From assembly GCF_000265245.1 (NCBI RefSeq), contig NZ_AJKS02000007.1, forward strand, positions 108,698-172,697: a stretch of DNA of 64,000 nucleotides. Reading direction: 5' to 3'. Below are positions 1 to 10,303 of the stretch, in pieces; within the stretch, counting starts at the first letter, position 1, and every line of letters starts with the position of its first letter. The notes under the pieces were generated by a model that was not told the origin of the DNA, ran no database searches, and saw only the letters and a list, made by a program, of their open reading frames with translations. The position numbers and the translations under genes were made by a program. The stretch is from Halomonas smyrnensis AAD6. GTDB taxonomy: Bacteria > Pseudomonadota > Gammaproteobacteria > Pseudomonadales > Halomonadaceae.

Positions 1-2
1 CG

Positions 3-113
3 CTCAACGCCGGCGGCGCGGTGATCAAGGATGACGCCTGGTACGCCAGGACCCGCGAGCGCATCGGCGAACTCTTCCGCGCGGCGCTGCTTGGCGAAAC
101 CGGCAACGACTGA
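3..113 (+). CDS. C-terminal end of an unidentified protein (partial)
   Basis: An open frame enters from the left edge and ends with TGA at 111-113, giving 36 residues that finish in GETGND. The segment looks like the C-terminal helix of a soluble enzyme, but I do not recognise the family from so little sequence. The next gene starts 73 bases downstream on the same strand with its own ribosome binding site. Codon use is high-GC like the neighbours. Confidence 0.5.
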   Translation, partial: LNAGGAVIKDDAWYARTRERIGELFRAALLGETGND

Positions 114-186
114 GGCGATGCCTCGGGATGACGACGCGCGTCACCCTCGCCTATCCTGAGCGCCCGCCACGCCAAGGGAGATCATC

Positions 187-633
187 ATGTCCTGGGACCA
201 GCAGGAAATTCGCCTCGCCCCGCGCGAACGGGGCTTCCACCTGATCACCGACGAGATCACGCACGCCCTGCCCGGCCTGGGGGAGCTCGAGGTCGGCCTG
301 CTGCATCTTCAGCTGCTGCACACCTCGGCCTCGCTGACCCTCAACGAGAACGCCGACCCGGACGTGCGCCACGACCTGGACGCCTTCCTGCGCGACCTGG
401 TACCGGGCGATCTGCCCTATTTCAGGCACACCATCGAGGGGCCGGACGACATGCCCGCTCACGTGGCGGCCAGCCTGCTCGGCACCCAGCTGACCCTGGC
501 GGTGCGCGACGGTCGACTGGCGCTGGGCACCTGGCAGGGGCTCTATCTCGGCGAACATCGCGACCACGGTGGCCGCCGGCGCATCATGGCCACCCTCAAT
601 GGTCGCCCCCGCCAGCCGCCCTCCGCGGGATGA
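187..633 (+). CDS. yjbQ: YjbQ/UPF0047 family protein
   Basis: This 148-residue protein matches the YjbQ (UPF0047) family, small trimeric cytoplasmic proteins of about 135-140 residues. Members are annotated as secondary thiamine-phosphate synthases because some complement thiamine auxotrophy, but the physiological role is unsettled. Visible family features are the [18 protein letters not shown] stretch near residues 42-60, a conserved His-Thr-Ser-Ala patch, and the late [13 protein letters not shown] segment that ends the family fold. A GGGAGA ribosome binding site sits 7 bases before the ATG. The last dozen residues are a nonconserved tail. Confidence 0.9.
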   Translation: MSWDQQEIRLAPRERGFHLITDEITHALPGLGELEVGLLHLQLLHTSASLTLNENADPDVRHDLDAFLRDLVPGDLPYFRHTIEGPDDMPAHVAASLLGTQLTLAVRDGRLALGTWQGLYLGEHRDHGGRRRIMATLNGRPRQPPSAG

Positions 634-736
634 TCCGGACGCGACGGACTATGCTTGAAGTCAGGAAGACACGCCTGCCAGGCAGGGAGGCGCGGCAATC
701 GATGGCTCGGCCTGCGAGGCCGAAGGAGTGCACGTC

Positions 737-1207
737 ATGGCCATGCCGATGACGATCAGGGAGTACCTCCGCGCCTGCGACATCGAGTACGAGGAGGTCA
801 CCCACCCACACGCGGTTTCCACCAGCCGCATCGCCGAGATGTCCCACGTCGGCGGCAACCAGATGGCCAAGGCCGTCATGCTGCACGGCGATCAGGGATA
901 TCGCGTCGCCGTGGTGCCCAGCACCCGGGATGCGGACCTGGACAAACTCTCACGGTTGTTCCACGAGCACCTCGAACTCGCCTCCGAGGAGGAGATCCAG
1001 CGCGAGTTCGACGACTGCGACCCCGGCGCGGCCATCGCCGTGGGTCAGGCCTACGGCCTGAAGGTCTATCTCGATGACCAGCTTCGTCACCAGCCCGACA
1101 TCTACTTCGATGCCGGCGACCACGAGACGCTGGTGCACATGAGCGGCAACGCGTTCGACCGCCTGATGGCCGACAGCCCACACGGCGCCTTCAGTCGCCC
1201 CCACTGA
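737..1207 (+). CDS. YbaK/EbsC-type aminoacyl-tRNA deacylase family protein
   Basis: This 156-residue protein consists of the YbaK/ProX-associated domain, a fold that hydrolyses mischarged aminoacyl-tRNAs in trans. The N-terminal MTIREYL...IEYEEVTHP segment, the HVGGNQMAKAVMLHGD segment with the conserved Lys, and the GAAIAVGQAYGLKVYLDD segment are typical. I chose the ATG at 737 because AAGGAG lies 8 bases upstream; an in-frame GTG at 728 overlaps that site and is unlikely. The tRNA substrate cannot be read from sequence. A strong hairpin follows the stop. Confidence 0.85.
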   Translation: MAMPMTIREYLRACDIEYEEVTHPHAVSTSRIAEMSHVGGNQMAKAVMLHGDQGYRVAVVPSTRDADLDKLSRLFHEHLELASEEEIQREFDDCDPGAAIAVGQAYGLKVYLDDQLRHQPDIYFDAGDHETLVHMSGNAFDRLMADSPHGAFSRPH

Positions 1208-1227
1208 GTCGGCTCGCGCGACACGAC

Positions 1228-1260
1228 AATCGGCCACGCCCCCAAGGGGCGTGGCCGATT
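1228..1260. terminator. Bidirectional hairpin terminator between convergent genes
   Basis: A perfect 15-bp stem (AATCGGCCACGCCCC and its complement) closes a 3-base loop. A-rich and T-rich ends are on both sides, so it can serve the YbaK-like gene on the plus strand and the acetyltransferase on the minus strand. Confidence 0.8.
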
Positions 1261-1286
1261 CACGTTGGCTCGGGCAGCGCGCTCGC

Positions 1287-1763
1287 TCAGGCGCTGCGGA
1301 CGTACTTGATGAAGGGCGTCAGCGCACCGACCCGGTCATAGAGACGGCGTGCCGGCTCGTTGAATTCCTGGGTCATCCAGTAGATGTCCGTGACGCCGTC
1401 CTCGCCGGCCTGGTGACAGGTGCGCTCGATCAGCTGGCGGCCCGCTCCCCGGCCGCGATGGCAAGGGTCGACGAACAGGTCCTGGAGATAGCAGACGGGC
1501 CCCAGCTTCCAGCAGTGCGCGTGATAGAGATAATGCACGAGCCCCGCGAGCACGGGCGTCTCGCTGCCCGTGGCATCCATCACTTCCGCCACGAAACCGC
1601 TGGGCTCGCTCTCCCCCAGCGCCAGCAGCCGCTCGAAGGTGTGATCGTAGACGGCCTCGGGAAGTTCGGTGTCGTAGAAGGCGAGATAGTCCTGCCACAG
1701 GCGTGCCCATTCCGGCTTGTCGCTCATCTGAAGCGGGCGGATCAGAAAGGAGTGATCGGACAT
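1287..1763 (-). CDS. GNAT family N-acetyltransferase
   Basis: This 158-residue protein is a GNAT acyltransferase. The acetyl-CoA loop is visible as VDPCHRGRGAGRQLIE (the R/Q-x-x-G-x-G/A signature), preceded by the CYLQDLFV strand and followed by NEPARRLYDRVGA, the standard C-terminal helix. It transfers an acetyl group to an unknown amine. I start it at MSDHSFLIRP because GAGGA lies about 7 bases upstream; a longer frame adds 17 poorly supported residues. It stands alone between two divergent or convergent units. Confidence 0.85.
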   Translation of the reverse strand: MSDHSFLIRPLQMSDKPEWARLWQDYLAFYDTELPEAVYDHTFERLLALGESEPSGFVAEVMDATGSETPVLAGLVHYLYHAHCWKLGPVCYLQDLFVDPCHRGRGAGRQLIERTCHQAGEDGVTDIYWMTQEFNEPARRLYDRVGALTPFIKYVRSA

Positions 1764-1860
1764 GAGAACTTCCTCGTCGGTCTTGGCTTTCTTGTCGGTC
1801 TCGATGTTATTCACGGCGGGTCGATGGGTTCTCGTGGTTCACAGCCCGAGGCTCGACGAC

Positions 1861-3060
1861 TCAGCACGTCTCGAGCAGCAGGTTGCGCGGCGTCAGCTCG
1901 CGTTCGCAGAAGGTCCCGAGGCGCACCCGCTGCCCGGCTTCGACCAGTCGCCAGGCACGGTCGAGCACCAGCCAGACCTCGAGCGGCCGACGAAACAGAT
2001 GCCGCACCAGCTCCAGGCGTTCGACCTCGGTCTGGCGTTGCCAGCCGGCGGCCTCGAAGGACGCCCAGTCCACCACGTCGGGCAGTGTGACACCCTTGCT
2101 GTCGGCCGCCCAGCGGCAGAAGCCGGCGAAGTCGTCGGGAAGCCTGCCGTAGGCGCAACTGGGTACGGGAAGGTATTCATCGCGGCCGCGGACCTCGCGC
2201 TGCAGGCGGTCGAAGCCCTGTCGCCAGGCGTTGGCGCGCCGACGATGACGCCGCACGCCCTGCGGTGCCGTGACCGTCTCCTGGACCGCCATGGCCAGAT
2301 CCTCCCGCGACAGGGTCAGGCCGTGTTCGGCCATCAGCGCCCGCCCCCGGGCCGACAGCGCGCGGTAGTCGACGGCCTCGGTGCGGTGATAGCAGCAGGG
2401 CGACAGCGTCACCGCCGCGCCGCGCTCGGCGACCAGCTCGAGCAGCCGGGCGTGCAGGTCGCCGCAGGCGTGCAGCGCCGCCACGCGCCGTCCGGGGGCC
2501 AACCAGTCGCCGGCGTCCTCGGCCATCACGTCCTGACGATGCAGCCGCACCGGCTGCCCCTGCCGCTCGGCCAGCGCCTGCCCCGCCTCGCACAGCGACG
2601 CCTGCCACTCCAAACCGGTGACCGGCCGGCCGTCCCGCCGGGCCAGGGTCCGCGACAGATGACCCTTGCCGGCACACCACTCCAGCAGCGACGCCTCGTC
2701 GTCCGGTGCCACGCAGCCGGCGAAGGCCTGGATCTGACGCCACTTGCGCGCGCCGATGCCCTCGCCCCAGGCGTCCGGCAACGCCGTGTCGTCCGAGGCC
2801 AGTCGCGGCAGCTCGACCGCCTCGGCCAAGGCGTCGACCGGCAGCCAGGCCGCCAGCGGCGAGGCGTCGAAGGGGCTTGCCTGGAGGCGGTCGGTCTCGT
2901 CGTCGGACAGCGCCATCAGTGCCTCGGCGAGCCCGGGGGCGCGCTCGCCCCAGGGCACCTCGCGACGCTGAAACGGCAGCGGCCGCCACAGCGCCTGCGC
3001 CTCGGCGAGCAGCCGTGTCAGCGCCGTGAAGCGTGCTTCCAGGGCCGGCTCAGATGGCAT
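1861..3060 (-). CDS. SAM-dependent methyltransferase (Methyltransf_32-like)
   Basis: This 399-residue protein carries a class I methyltransferase core. Motif I is LLEWCAGKGHLSRTLA near residue 140, followed by GLEWQASLC and the HACGDLHARLLE segment. Next comes SPCCYHRTE, the Pro-Cys-Cys-x-His signature seen in the PF13679 type of methyltransferases. The N-terminal 120 residues and the C-terminal third have no domain I can name. The start at 3060 lies 11 bases inside the end of the upstream DUF523-DUF1722 gene, so the two are translationally coupled. The substrate is unknown; the coupling hints at an RNA or nucleobase target, which is inference. Confidence 0.75.
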   Translation of the reverse strand: MPSEPALEARFTALTRLLAEAQALWRPLPFQRREVPWGERAPGLAEALMALSDDETDRLQASPFDASPLAAWLPVDALAEAVELPRLASDDTALPDAWGEGIGARKWRQIQAFAGCVAPDDEASLLEWCAGKGHLSRTLARRDGRPVTGLEWQASLCEAGQALAERQGQPVRLHRQDVMAEDAGDWLAPGRRVAALHACGDLHARLLELVAERGAAVTLSPCCYHRTEAVDYRALSARGRALMAEHGLTLSREDLAMAVQETVTAPQGVRRHRRRANAWRQGFDRLQREVRGRDEYLPVPSCAYGRLPDDFAGFCRWAADSKGVTLPDVVDWASFEAAGWQRQTEVERLELVRHLFRRPLEVWLVLDRAWRLVEAGQRVRLGTFCERELTPRNLLLETC

Positions 3061-4012
3061 TGCGCAGGCCGAGCTCGTAGGGATGCGGGTGGAGATAGGA
3101 CTGGGCGCGAATGTAGTCGGACCCGTGGCGCTGGATATAGTGGTTGAGCAACCGCATCGGCACCGCCAACGGCACCTGCTCCAGACGATACTCCTCCACC
3201 GCGGCCAGCAGATCCTGGCGGGTATCGCCATCCAGCGCACGCTTGAGATAGCCCATCACGTGCATCAGCGCATTGGCGTGGGACTTGCGGGTGGCCGGCC
3301 GCGACAGCGCCGCCATGAAGCGCTGGAGATAGTGGGTCATGGCGTCTTCCAGCGGCACGTCGTGGGCCTCGCCCAGATAGCGCCCCAGCTCGCGGTAGGT
3401 CTCGACCCGGTGGGCCATCAGCAGGAACTTCTGGCGGCTGTGAAACTGGATCAGGGCGTGACGGCTGGGAACCGGCTCGACGTTGCGCTTCCAGTCGTCC
3501 AGGGCGTAGACGCGGGTGATGAAGTTCTCGCGCAGCACCGGGTCGTTGAGCCGTGCCTCCTCCTCCAGCGGCAGCTCGGGATAGTCGCGACGCATGGCGC
3601 GCACGAAGGCGCCGGAATCGGCATGACTGGGCATGCCGTTGGGATGGTAGACCTTGACCCGTTCGAGGCCGCAGCTGGGCGAGCCCTTCATCAGCACGAA
3701 GCCGCGCAGGTGTCGGTGCGCCTCGATGAAGGACGCGCTGACCTCCTCCAGGCGCTCGGTGACGTCCAGCGACTCATCGACGCTGCCCTTGACCCGGGGC
3801 GTCTCGCCGGTCTTGCCGACCAGGCGAATCGGCTCCCGAGGCACGCCCAGGCCGGCGGCCAGCTCCGGACAGAAGGGCTCGAACGCGAAGCGCTCCGCCA
3901 GCACCTGCAGGCAGTAGCGGGATCGCTTGTGACCGCCGTTGTAGCGCACTTCCTGGCCGGTCAGGCAGGCACTGATACCGACCGGAATGCCCTCTTGCGG
4001 ATGCGACGTCAT
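3050..4012 (-). CDS. DUF523-DUF1722 protein (TudS/YbgA fusion type)
   Basis: This 320-residue protein has an N-terminal DUF523 domain (about residues 10-155) and a C-terminal DUF1722/YbgA domain (about 185-300). Single-domain DUF523 enzymes include the 2-thiouracil desulfurase TudS, which holds a [4Fe-4S] cluster on three cysteines. Here the equivalent cysteines appear as C16 (ISACLTG), C48 (FCPE) and C114 (KGSPSCG). The RYNGGHK segment is also typical. The DUF1722 half (FHSRQKFLLMAH, LMHVMGYLK) has no assigned chemistry. It is the first gene of a two-gene unit with the overlapping methyltransferase. Removal of sulfur from a nucleobase is a reasonable but unproven function. Confidence 0.8.
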   Translation of the reverse strand: MTSHPQEGIPVGISACLTGQEVRYNGGHKRSRYCLQVLAERFAFEPFCPELAAGLGVPREPIRLVGKTGETPRVKGSVDESLDVTERLEEVSASFIEAHRHLRGFVLMKGSPSCGLERVKVYHPNGMPSHADSGAFVRAMRRDYPELPLEEEARLNDPVLRENFITRVYALDDWKRNVEPVPSRHALIQFHSRQKFLLMAHRVETYRELGRYLGEAHDVPLEDAMTHYLQRFMAALSRPATRKSHANALMHVMGYLKRALDGDTRQDLLAAVEEYRLEQVPLAVPMRLLNHYIQRHGSDYIRAQSYLHPHPYELGLRNAI

Positions 4013-4324
4013 GGCGAGGCTCCTTGCCCTGGAATGGATGCGACACGTGAGTCCGCACAGGATAACGCCGCCCCCCTCGCATCGCGAGCGCGAGCGGGCA
4101 GAGCGACTCGGCCGACGTTTCTTAATAATCCCTTAAGCCTGGACCGACAGGCTATGGCCCACGCCAAGGGACCGTCTCACCCTCATTCCGCGCTCGGCAT
4201 TCACCTAACGTCGATGCCATGAGCACGCTCTACGGGCCGCCGGCACATAGTGATACGACGGCCCTTGTAGTAGAATTACGCGCGATTTTTTCCCTCCTCC
4301 CTCCAATCCCAGGATGCATTCGCC
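4013..4324. other. Divergent intergenic region upstream of nhaD
   Basis: This 312-base gap separates the divergent DUF523 gene and nhaD. It holds AT-richer patches near 4118-4135 and 4258-4290 that could carry promoters, with a TTGTAG/TAGAAT-like pair near 4263-4272. I see no convincing small gene, hairpin terminator or riboswitch in it. Confidence 0.4.
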
Positions 4325-5809
4325 ATGCTGACAAGATGTCGACCGCAACACTGGCCCCGGCAACACGACCGGTGGCCAGGTTTTCTCGTGCTCGCGGCAC
4401 TGCTGCTGTTCAGCCCCCAGGTGCTGGCCGCCGGCGCCGGTGAGCTCGATCTGACCTATACGCTGAGCGGCTTCATTGCCGTCACGCTGTTCATCCTCGC
4501 CTATGCGCTGGTCATGGCCGAGGAAAAGCTGCACATGCGCAAGTCGAAGCCCGTGCTGGTCGCGGCTGGCCTTATCTGGACGTTGATCGGTTGGGTCTAC
4601 GTCCAGGAAGGCCTGCCGGATGCCGCCGAACACGCCTTCAAGGAAACCCTGCTGGAATACACCGAGCTGCTGCTGTTCCTGCTGGTGGCGATGACCTATG
4701 TCAACGCCATGGAAGAGCGCCGCGTGTTCGACAAGCTGCGCGCCTGGATGGTCGAGAAGGGCTTCAGCTACCGCACCCTGTTCTGGATGACCGGCCTGCT
4801 GTCGTTCGTGATCTCGCCGGTGGCCGACAACCTGACCACGGCGCTGCTGATGTGCGCCGTGGTCACCAAGGTCGCCGAGGGCGACAAGGCCTTCATCAAC
4901 CTGGCCTGCATCAACATCGTGGTGGCCTCCAACGCCGGCGGCGCCTTCAGCCCCTTCGGCGACATCACCACGCTGATGGTCTGGCAGGCCAAGCTCGTCG
5001 AGTTCCAGGAGTTCTTCGCCCTGCTGGTGCCGTCGCTGGTGAACTTCCTGATTCCGGCGATGATGATGAGCCTGTTCATCCAGAACGAGAAGCCGAGCCC
5101 GCTGGAGGAGCACATCTGGCTCAAGCGCGGCGCGCGGCGCATCGTCTGCCTGTTCCTGCTGACCGTGGTGATCTCGGTGCTGTGCCACACCCTGCTGCAT
5201 CTGCCGCCGGTGCTGGGCATGATGACCGGGCTCGGTTACCTGCAGTTCTTCGGCTACTACCTGCGTCGCAGCCTGCCGCGTTCGCTGGAACGCAAGCGCA
5301 CCCGCTACAGCCAGCGCGGCGACTGGCGCAAGCTCGAGTCGCTGGGCAGCGTGGTGCCGTTCGACGTCTTCACCCGGATCGCCCGCTCGGAGTGGGATAC
5401 CCTGCTGTTCTTCTACGGCGTGGTGATGTGCGTCGGCGGCCTGGGCTTCATGGGCTATCTGGGCCTGCTGTCCGATGCCCTCTACGCCGGCTGGGACCCG
5501 ACCTGGGCCAACGTGGTGCTGGGCGTGATCTCGGCGGTGGTCGACAACATCCCGGTGATGTTCGCGGTGATCTCCATGGACCCCGACATGTCGATGGGCA
5601 ACTGGCTGCTGATCACCCTGACCGCCGGCGTGGGCGGCAGCCTGCTCTCGGTGGGCTCCGCCGCCGGGGTGGCGCTGATGGGCCAGGCCCGCGGCATCTA
5701 CACCTTCGCCGCCCACATGCGCTGGGCACCGGTCATCGCCCTGGGCTACGTGGCCAGCGTGCTCACGCACCTGTGGCTCAACGCCGACAGCTTCAGCGTC
5801 TTCCACTGA
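4325..5809 (+). CDS. nhaD: NhaD-type Na+/H+ antiporter
   Basis: This 494-residue integral membrane protein exchanges cytoplasmic Na+ or Li+ for protons and belongs to the NhaD family of the IT superfamily, common in halophiles and alkaliphiles. A hydrophobic N-terminal segment ending LLFSPQVLAAG resembles a cleavable signal, as in other NhaD proteins. About 11-12 membrane segments follow. Conserved family motifs are SFVISPVADNLTTALLM near residue 160, ASNAGGAFSPFGDITTLMVW near 200-220, and SAVVDNIPVMFAVI near 400, whose Asp and Asn residues are expected in ion binding. It is monocistronic, with a hairpin after the stop. Confidence 0.95.
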   Translation: MLTRCRPQHWPRQHDRWPGFLVLAALLLFSPQVLAAGAGELDLTYTLSGFIAVTLFILAYALVMAEEKLHMRKSKPVLVAAGLIWTLIGWVYVQEGLPDAAEHAFKETLLEYTELLLFLLVAMTYVNAMEERRVFDKLRAWMVEKGFSYRTLFWMTGLLSFVISPVADNLTTALLMCAVVTKVAEGDKAFINLACINIVVASNAGGAFSPFGDITTLMVWQAKLVEFQEFFALLVPSLVNFLIPAMMMSLFIQNEKPSPLEEHIWLKRGARRIVCLFLLTVVISVLCHTLLHLPPVLGMMTGLGYLQFFGYYLRRSLPRSLERKRTRYSQRGDWRKLESLGSVVPFDVFTRIARSEWDTLLFFYGVVMCVGGLGFMGYLGLLSDALYAGWDPTWANVVLGVISAVVDNIPVMFAVISMDPDMSMGNWLLITLTAGVGGSLLSVGSAAGVALMGQARGIYTFAAHMRWAPVIALGYVASVLTHLWLNADSFSVFH

Positions 5810-5850
5810 CGGAGGCCCGCCCTCGGGGCGACATCGGCACGATAGACCAG

Positions 5851-5876
5851 GTGCGGCGGGCCTCGGCCCGCCGCAC
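5851..5876. terminator. Hairpin after nhaD
   Basis: An 11-bp GC-rich perfect stem (GTGCGGCGGGC with its complement) closes a CTCG loop between the convergent nhaD and GFA genes. No clear T tract follows, so termination strength is uncertain. Confidence 0.6.
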
Positions 5877-5939
5877 GTGGTGTTGTCGCAGGCGTCAGCG
5901 GCGTTGCCGCGCGCCGCTCTCCTCACCGTGGCGCGGCAT

Positions 5940-6410
5940 TCAGCGCTCCAGCCCCAGTCGCCGATGCCAGTCGGCGAGGCTCTCGTCCGGATAGCCGTCG
6001 AAGCAGCGATCATCGGGCCCCGCCTCGATCTCCACCCAGCTCGCACTGCTGCCAAGCATCAGGTGCACGCGTTCGGGCGGCAGTGGCAGGTCGCCGTCGA
6101 TCGCCGAGGCGAAGGGATGGACGAGCTCGGGCCAGCGCGGATCGAACACCCACAGCGCGCTGCCGCAGCGTGAGCAGAAGTGCCGCTCGCCCGGGCTTTG
6201 CTCGCCGTCGATCACGGCGTGATAGACCGTCTCGTGCTCGGCTCCCTCGACCTCAAGCGTCTCGGCCAGCGCGCCGAGATTGATGGCGTAGCCGCCCCCG
6301 CCCGCGGTCTTGCGGCAGATCGAGCAGTAGCAGCGATTGAACGGATAGGGATGCGGCGCTTGCACGCGGAAGCGGATCGCGCCGCAGTGACAGGACCCCT
6401 CGAGTTGCAT
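5940..6410 (-). CDS. GFA/CENP-V domain zinc protein
   Basis: This 156-residue cytoplasmic protein is a GFA (glutathione-dependent formaldehyde-activating enzyme-like) domain protein. Zinc ligands are visible as C7 and C9 (SCHCG), C27, C29 and C32 (RCYCSIC) and a later FCSRCGS pair. The family binds zinc at two sites, and most members have no proven substrate; glutathione or thiol adducts of aldehydes are the usual suggestion. It lies between nhaD and znuA and may simply be a neighbour of the zinc block. I see no Zur box before it. Confidence 0.85.
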   Translation of the reverse strand: MQLEGSCHCGAIRFRVQAPHPYPFNRCYCSICRKTAGGGGYAINLGALAETLEVEGAEHETVYHAVIDGEQSPGERHFCSRCGSALWVFDPRWPELVHPFASAIDGDLPLPPERVHLMLGSSASWVEIEAGPDDRCFDGYPDESLADWHRRLGLER

Positions 6411-6681
6411 GGTGTCGCTCCTTGGACATTCAGCTCTGGCATTCAGCTCTGGTATTCAACCCTGCCCTCCAGACTAGTCGACACCTGATCGAAGATGACG
6501 CCCGGAACGGCCATCGGCCGGGCAGGCCCGGCCTATGGGAGCCCGCGTGGCTCAATGCCAACCCGGACCGGTGTCGCCTACGTCGCGTCACCTACGTCGC
6601 GTCGCCGCATCGAGCGGGGGCGTTTGGCCGCGTGCGGCTGACGCGCCGACCGCTCCCCCCCCGAACGCCAGGCCACGCGGG

Positions 6682-7722
<1,041 letters not shown>

Positions 7723-7763
7723 GGGAGGGTCTCCTGGTGAGGGGCTCTTTCGGACCCCGAATA

Positions 7764-7785
7764 AAATGTTATATCATAACATTTT
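7764..7785. promoter_or_regulatory. Zur box between znuA and znuCB
   Basis: The core GTTATATCATAAC at 7768-7780 lies inside AAAATG...CATTTT, close to the gammaproteobacterial Zur consensus (GTTATANTATAAC with A/T flanks). It lies 46 bases before znuA and 65 before znuC, so one operator can repress both divergent units when zinc is sufficient. Confidence 0.85.
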
Positions 7786-7845
7786 TAGCAAGCCCCGAAT
7801 CGATTCGGCCTGTGCCAGAGCGACGACGCCCTGCTGGAGCCCCCC

Positions 7846-8562
7846 ATGCCGCTACTGACTCTGAGCGACGTCGGCGTCACCCGACGTGGCAATATCATCC
7901 TGGAAGGCATCGACCTGTCCCTGGAACAGAACGAGCTGGTCACCATCGTCGGGCCGAACGGCTCAGGGAAGACCACCCTGCTGCGCGTGATCATCGGCGC
8001 CCTGGCCCCCAGCCAGGGACGGGTGTCTCACGATGCCTCGCTGTCCATCGGCTATGTGCCACAGCGGCTGCACATCGATCCCACCCTGCCCATGACCGTG
8101 GCTCGCTTCATGGCCCTGCCCCAGCGCCACTCCAGCGACGCCGTGCGGCGCGCACTGGAGCAGGCCGATGCGGCCGGGCTTGCCGACAGGCAGATGGCCG
8201 GCCTCTCGGGCGGTCAGTTCCAGCGCGTGCTGCTGGCCCGTGCCCTGCTGACCTCCCCGGACCTGCTGATTCTCGACGAGGCCAATCAGGGGCTCGATCA
8301 CCGCGGCACCGCGGAGTTCTACCGCCAGCTCGCCCGGGTGAAACGGGAGCTGGGCTGCGGAGTGCTGATGGTCAGCCATGAGCTGCATGTGGTCATGCGT
8401 GCATCGGACCGCGTGGTGTGCCTGAACGGCCGGATCTGCTGTCAGGGACCGCCCGACACGGTGGCCGGCTCATCGGCCTATCGCGACCTGCTCGGCGTCG
8501 ACGAGCGCGATGCCGTCGCCTTCTATCGCCACGATCACGCGCCCGAGGAGGCGCTTTCCTGA
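7846..8562 (+). CDS. znuC: Zinc ABC transporter ATPase ZnuC
   Basis: This 238-residue cytoplasmic ATPase powers zinc import. Walker A is GPNGSGKTT near residue 37, the signature is LSGGQFQR, Walker B is LLILDEA, and the switch His is in MVSHELH. The C-terminus is rich in His and acidic residues (FYRHDHAPEE), which is usual for ZnuC. A GGAG site precedes the ATG. Its TGA overlaps the ATG of znuB by one base, so the two are translationally coupled. Confidence 0.95.
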   Translation: MPLLTLSDVGVTRRGNIILEGIDLSLEQNELVTIVGPNGSGKTTLLRVIIGALAPSQGRVSHDASLSIGYVPQRLHIDPTLPMTVARFMALPQRHSSDAVRRALEQADAAGLADRQMAGLSGGQFQRVLLARALLTSPDLLILDEANQGLDHRGTAEFYRQLARVKRELGCGVLMVSHELHVVMRASDRVVCLNGRICCQGPPDTVAGSSAYRDLLGVDERDAVAFYRHDHAPEEALS

Positions 8563-9380
8563 TGATGCTCGATGACTTCCTCGTTCGCGCCGCCCTCGGC
8601 GGCACCGGCGTCGCCCTGGCGGCCGCACCGCTCGGCTGCTTCGTGGTGTGGCGGCGCATGGCCTATTTCGGCGATGCCACCGCCCACGCGGCCATCCTCG
8701 GCGTCGCCCTTTCCCTGGTCCTGTCCACCTCCCTGTTCGCCGGGGTGCTGGCGGTCTCGCTGCTGATGGCGCTGGCCGTGTCGCTGCTGAGCGGACGGGG
8801 CTATGCCATGGATACGCTGCTCGGCGTCACCGCTCACGCGGCACTGGCCTTCGGGCTGGTGGCGGTGTCCTTCGTCTCTGGCGTGCGCATCGACCTGATG
8901 GGCTACCTGGTCGGCGACATCCTCGCCGTGAGCCGTCAGGATCTCGCCATCATCTGGGGCGGTGCGCTGATGGTGCTGGGCCTGCTCAGCTGGCGCTGGC
9001 CGGCGCTTTTGACCTCGACCCTGAACCCGGACCTCGCCCATGCCGCCGGGATCAACCCGAAGCGCGAGCAGCTGGTGCTGACGCTGTCGCTGGCGCTGGT
9101 GGTAGCCGTCGCCATCAAGGTGGTGGGCGTGCTGCTGATCGCGGCGCTGCTGATCATTCCCGCGGCCACCGCCCGACCGTTCAGCCGCACGCCGGAGCGC
9201 ATGGCGATGGCCGCGGCGGCGATCGGCGTCCTCTCGGCCAACGGCGGCCTCGTGGCCGCCTATCGGTTCGATACCCCTACCGGCCCCACCATCGTCTGCA
9301 TCGCCACGCTGCTGTTTCTGTGCACGAGCCTGGCCGGTGCGTGTCGCGTCCGCTCCCGGCCGGCACGCTCCGAGCGCTAG
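8562..9380 (+). CDS. znuB: Zinc ABC transporter permease ZnuB
   Basis: This 272-residue inner membrane permease of the ABC-3 family has about eight hydrophobic segments. Family signatures are WRRMAYFGDATAHAAILG near residue 30 and IKVVGVLLIAALLIIPAATA near 190-210. The start ATG at 8562 shares a base with the znuC stop; an ATG at 8565 is also possible. Together with ZnuA and ZnuC it completes the high-affinity zinc importer. Confidence 0.93.
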   Translation: MMLDDFLVRAALGGTGVALAAAPLGCFVVWRRMAYFGDATAHAAILGVALSLVLSTSLFAGVLAVSLLMALAVSLLSGRGYAMDTLLGVTAHAALAFGLVAVSFVSGVRIDLMGYLVGDILAVSRQDLAIIWGGALMVLGLLSWRWPALLTSTLNPDLAHAAGINPKREQLVLTLSLALVVAVAIKVVGVLLIAALLIIPAATARPFSRTPERMAMAAAAIGVLSANGGLVAAYRFDTPTGPTIVCIATLLFLCTSLAGACRVRSRPARSER

Positions 9381-9401
9381 GCCCGCCCCGCGGGAAGGGC
9401 C

Positions 9402-10303
9402 TCAGCTGTCGGCCTCGGGCCAGTTCCACTGGCTGCGCGCCACGGCGTCGTGGGCGTGCAGGCTCTCGGCGTGCACCACCCGCAGGCGAAAGCCGGCCAC
9501 ACCGGGCTGCTCGCGCAGGGCCCGGTCCAGCCGTCGGGCGGCGTCCTCGCAGAACATCAGGTTCTGACCGTTGGCCAGGGCGAAGGCCTGCTCGTCGACG
9601 CGCTTGACCGCCGTCTGCAGCGCGGTGCCGAGGCTGGCTTCCGCCCGCTCGACGACCTCGACCAGCGGCAGAGTCTCGCCCCCGTCATCCAGCCTCAGCT
9701 CGAGATGCGCGCGGCTGCGCTGACTGTGCGGCGTGGCGACGATGCCCTGCTCGCTGCCGAGCCAGCGGCGCACCGCCTCGCGGTCGAGTGCCGTCTCGTC
9801 CTCGAAGTCGCGGTCGAACTGCTCCTGGATCAGCTGCCGCGCCAGCCCCGCCGAGCAGGGGCAGGTCGAGGAGTAGCCGATCTCGAGCGACAGCCTCAGC
9901 GCGAAGCCGTCCGGCCCGAGCCGGCCGCGCAGCGCGAAGGGATAGGCCTTCCACCCCGCCAGCGGGCTGACCAGCGCCGGCCGGCGCAGCATGGCCTCGC
10001 CTTCCAGATCGAGGAAGGCCTCGCGCGAGAGCCCGTGATGGCTGTCGAGGAAGTTGGCCAGCACCTCCTGGAGCCGCCCGGGGGTGATCTCCCGGTCGAC
10101 CAGATGCTCGAGGGCCAGGTAGAGCCGCGACATGTGAATGCCACGCGCCTCGGCGGCGTCCAGGCTGACGCCGGCATGAGCGCGTGCCTGGACCGGTCGG
10201 CCCGCCAGCGTCAGCGGCAGATCGATGCCTTCCATGCCGACCCAGGACAGGCGTCCCGGCTGATCGGCGGTACCATCGGCGATATCCATCAGCGGCGTTG
10301 TCA

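Noticed and set aside
4205..6055. 616-codon open frame antisense to nhaD
   Set aside because: It is the mirror of a well-supported membrane protein gene and its translation has the biased composition typical of antisense frames in high-GC DNA.
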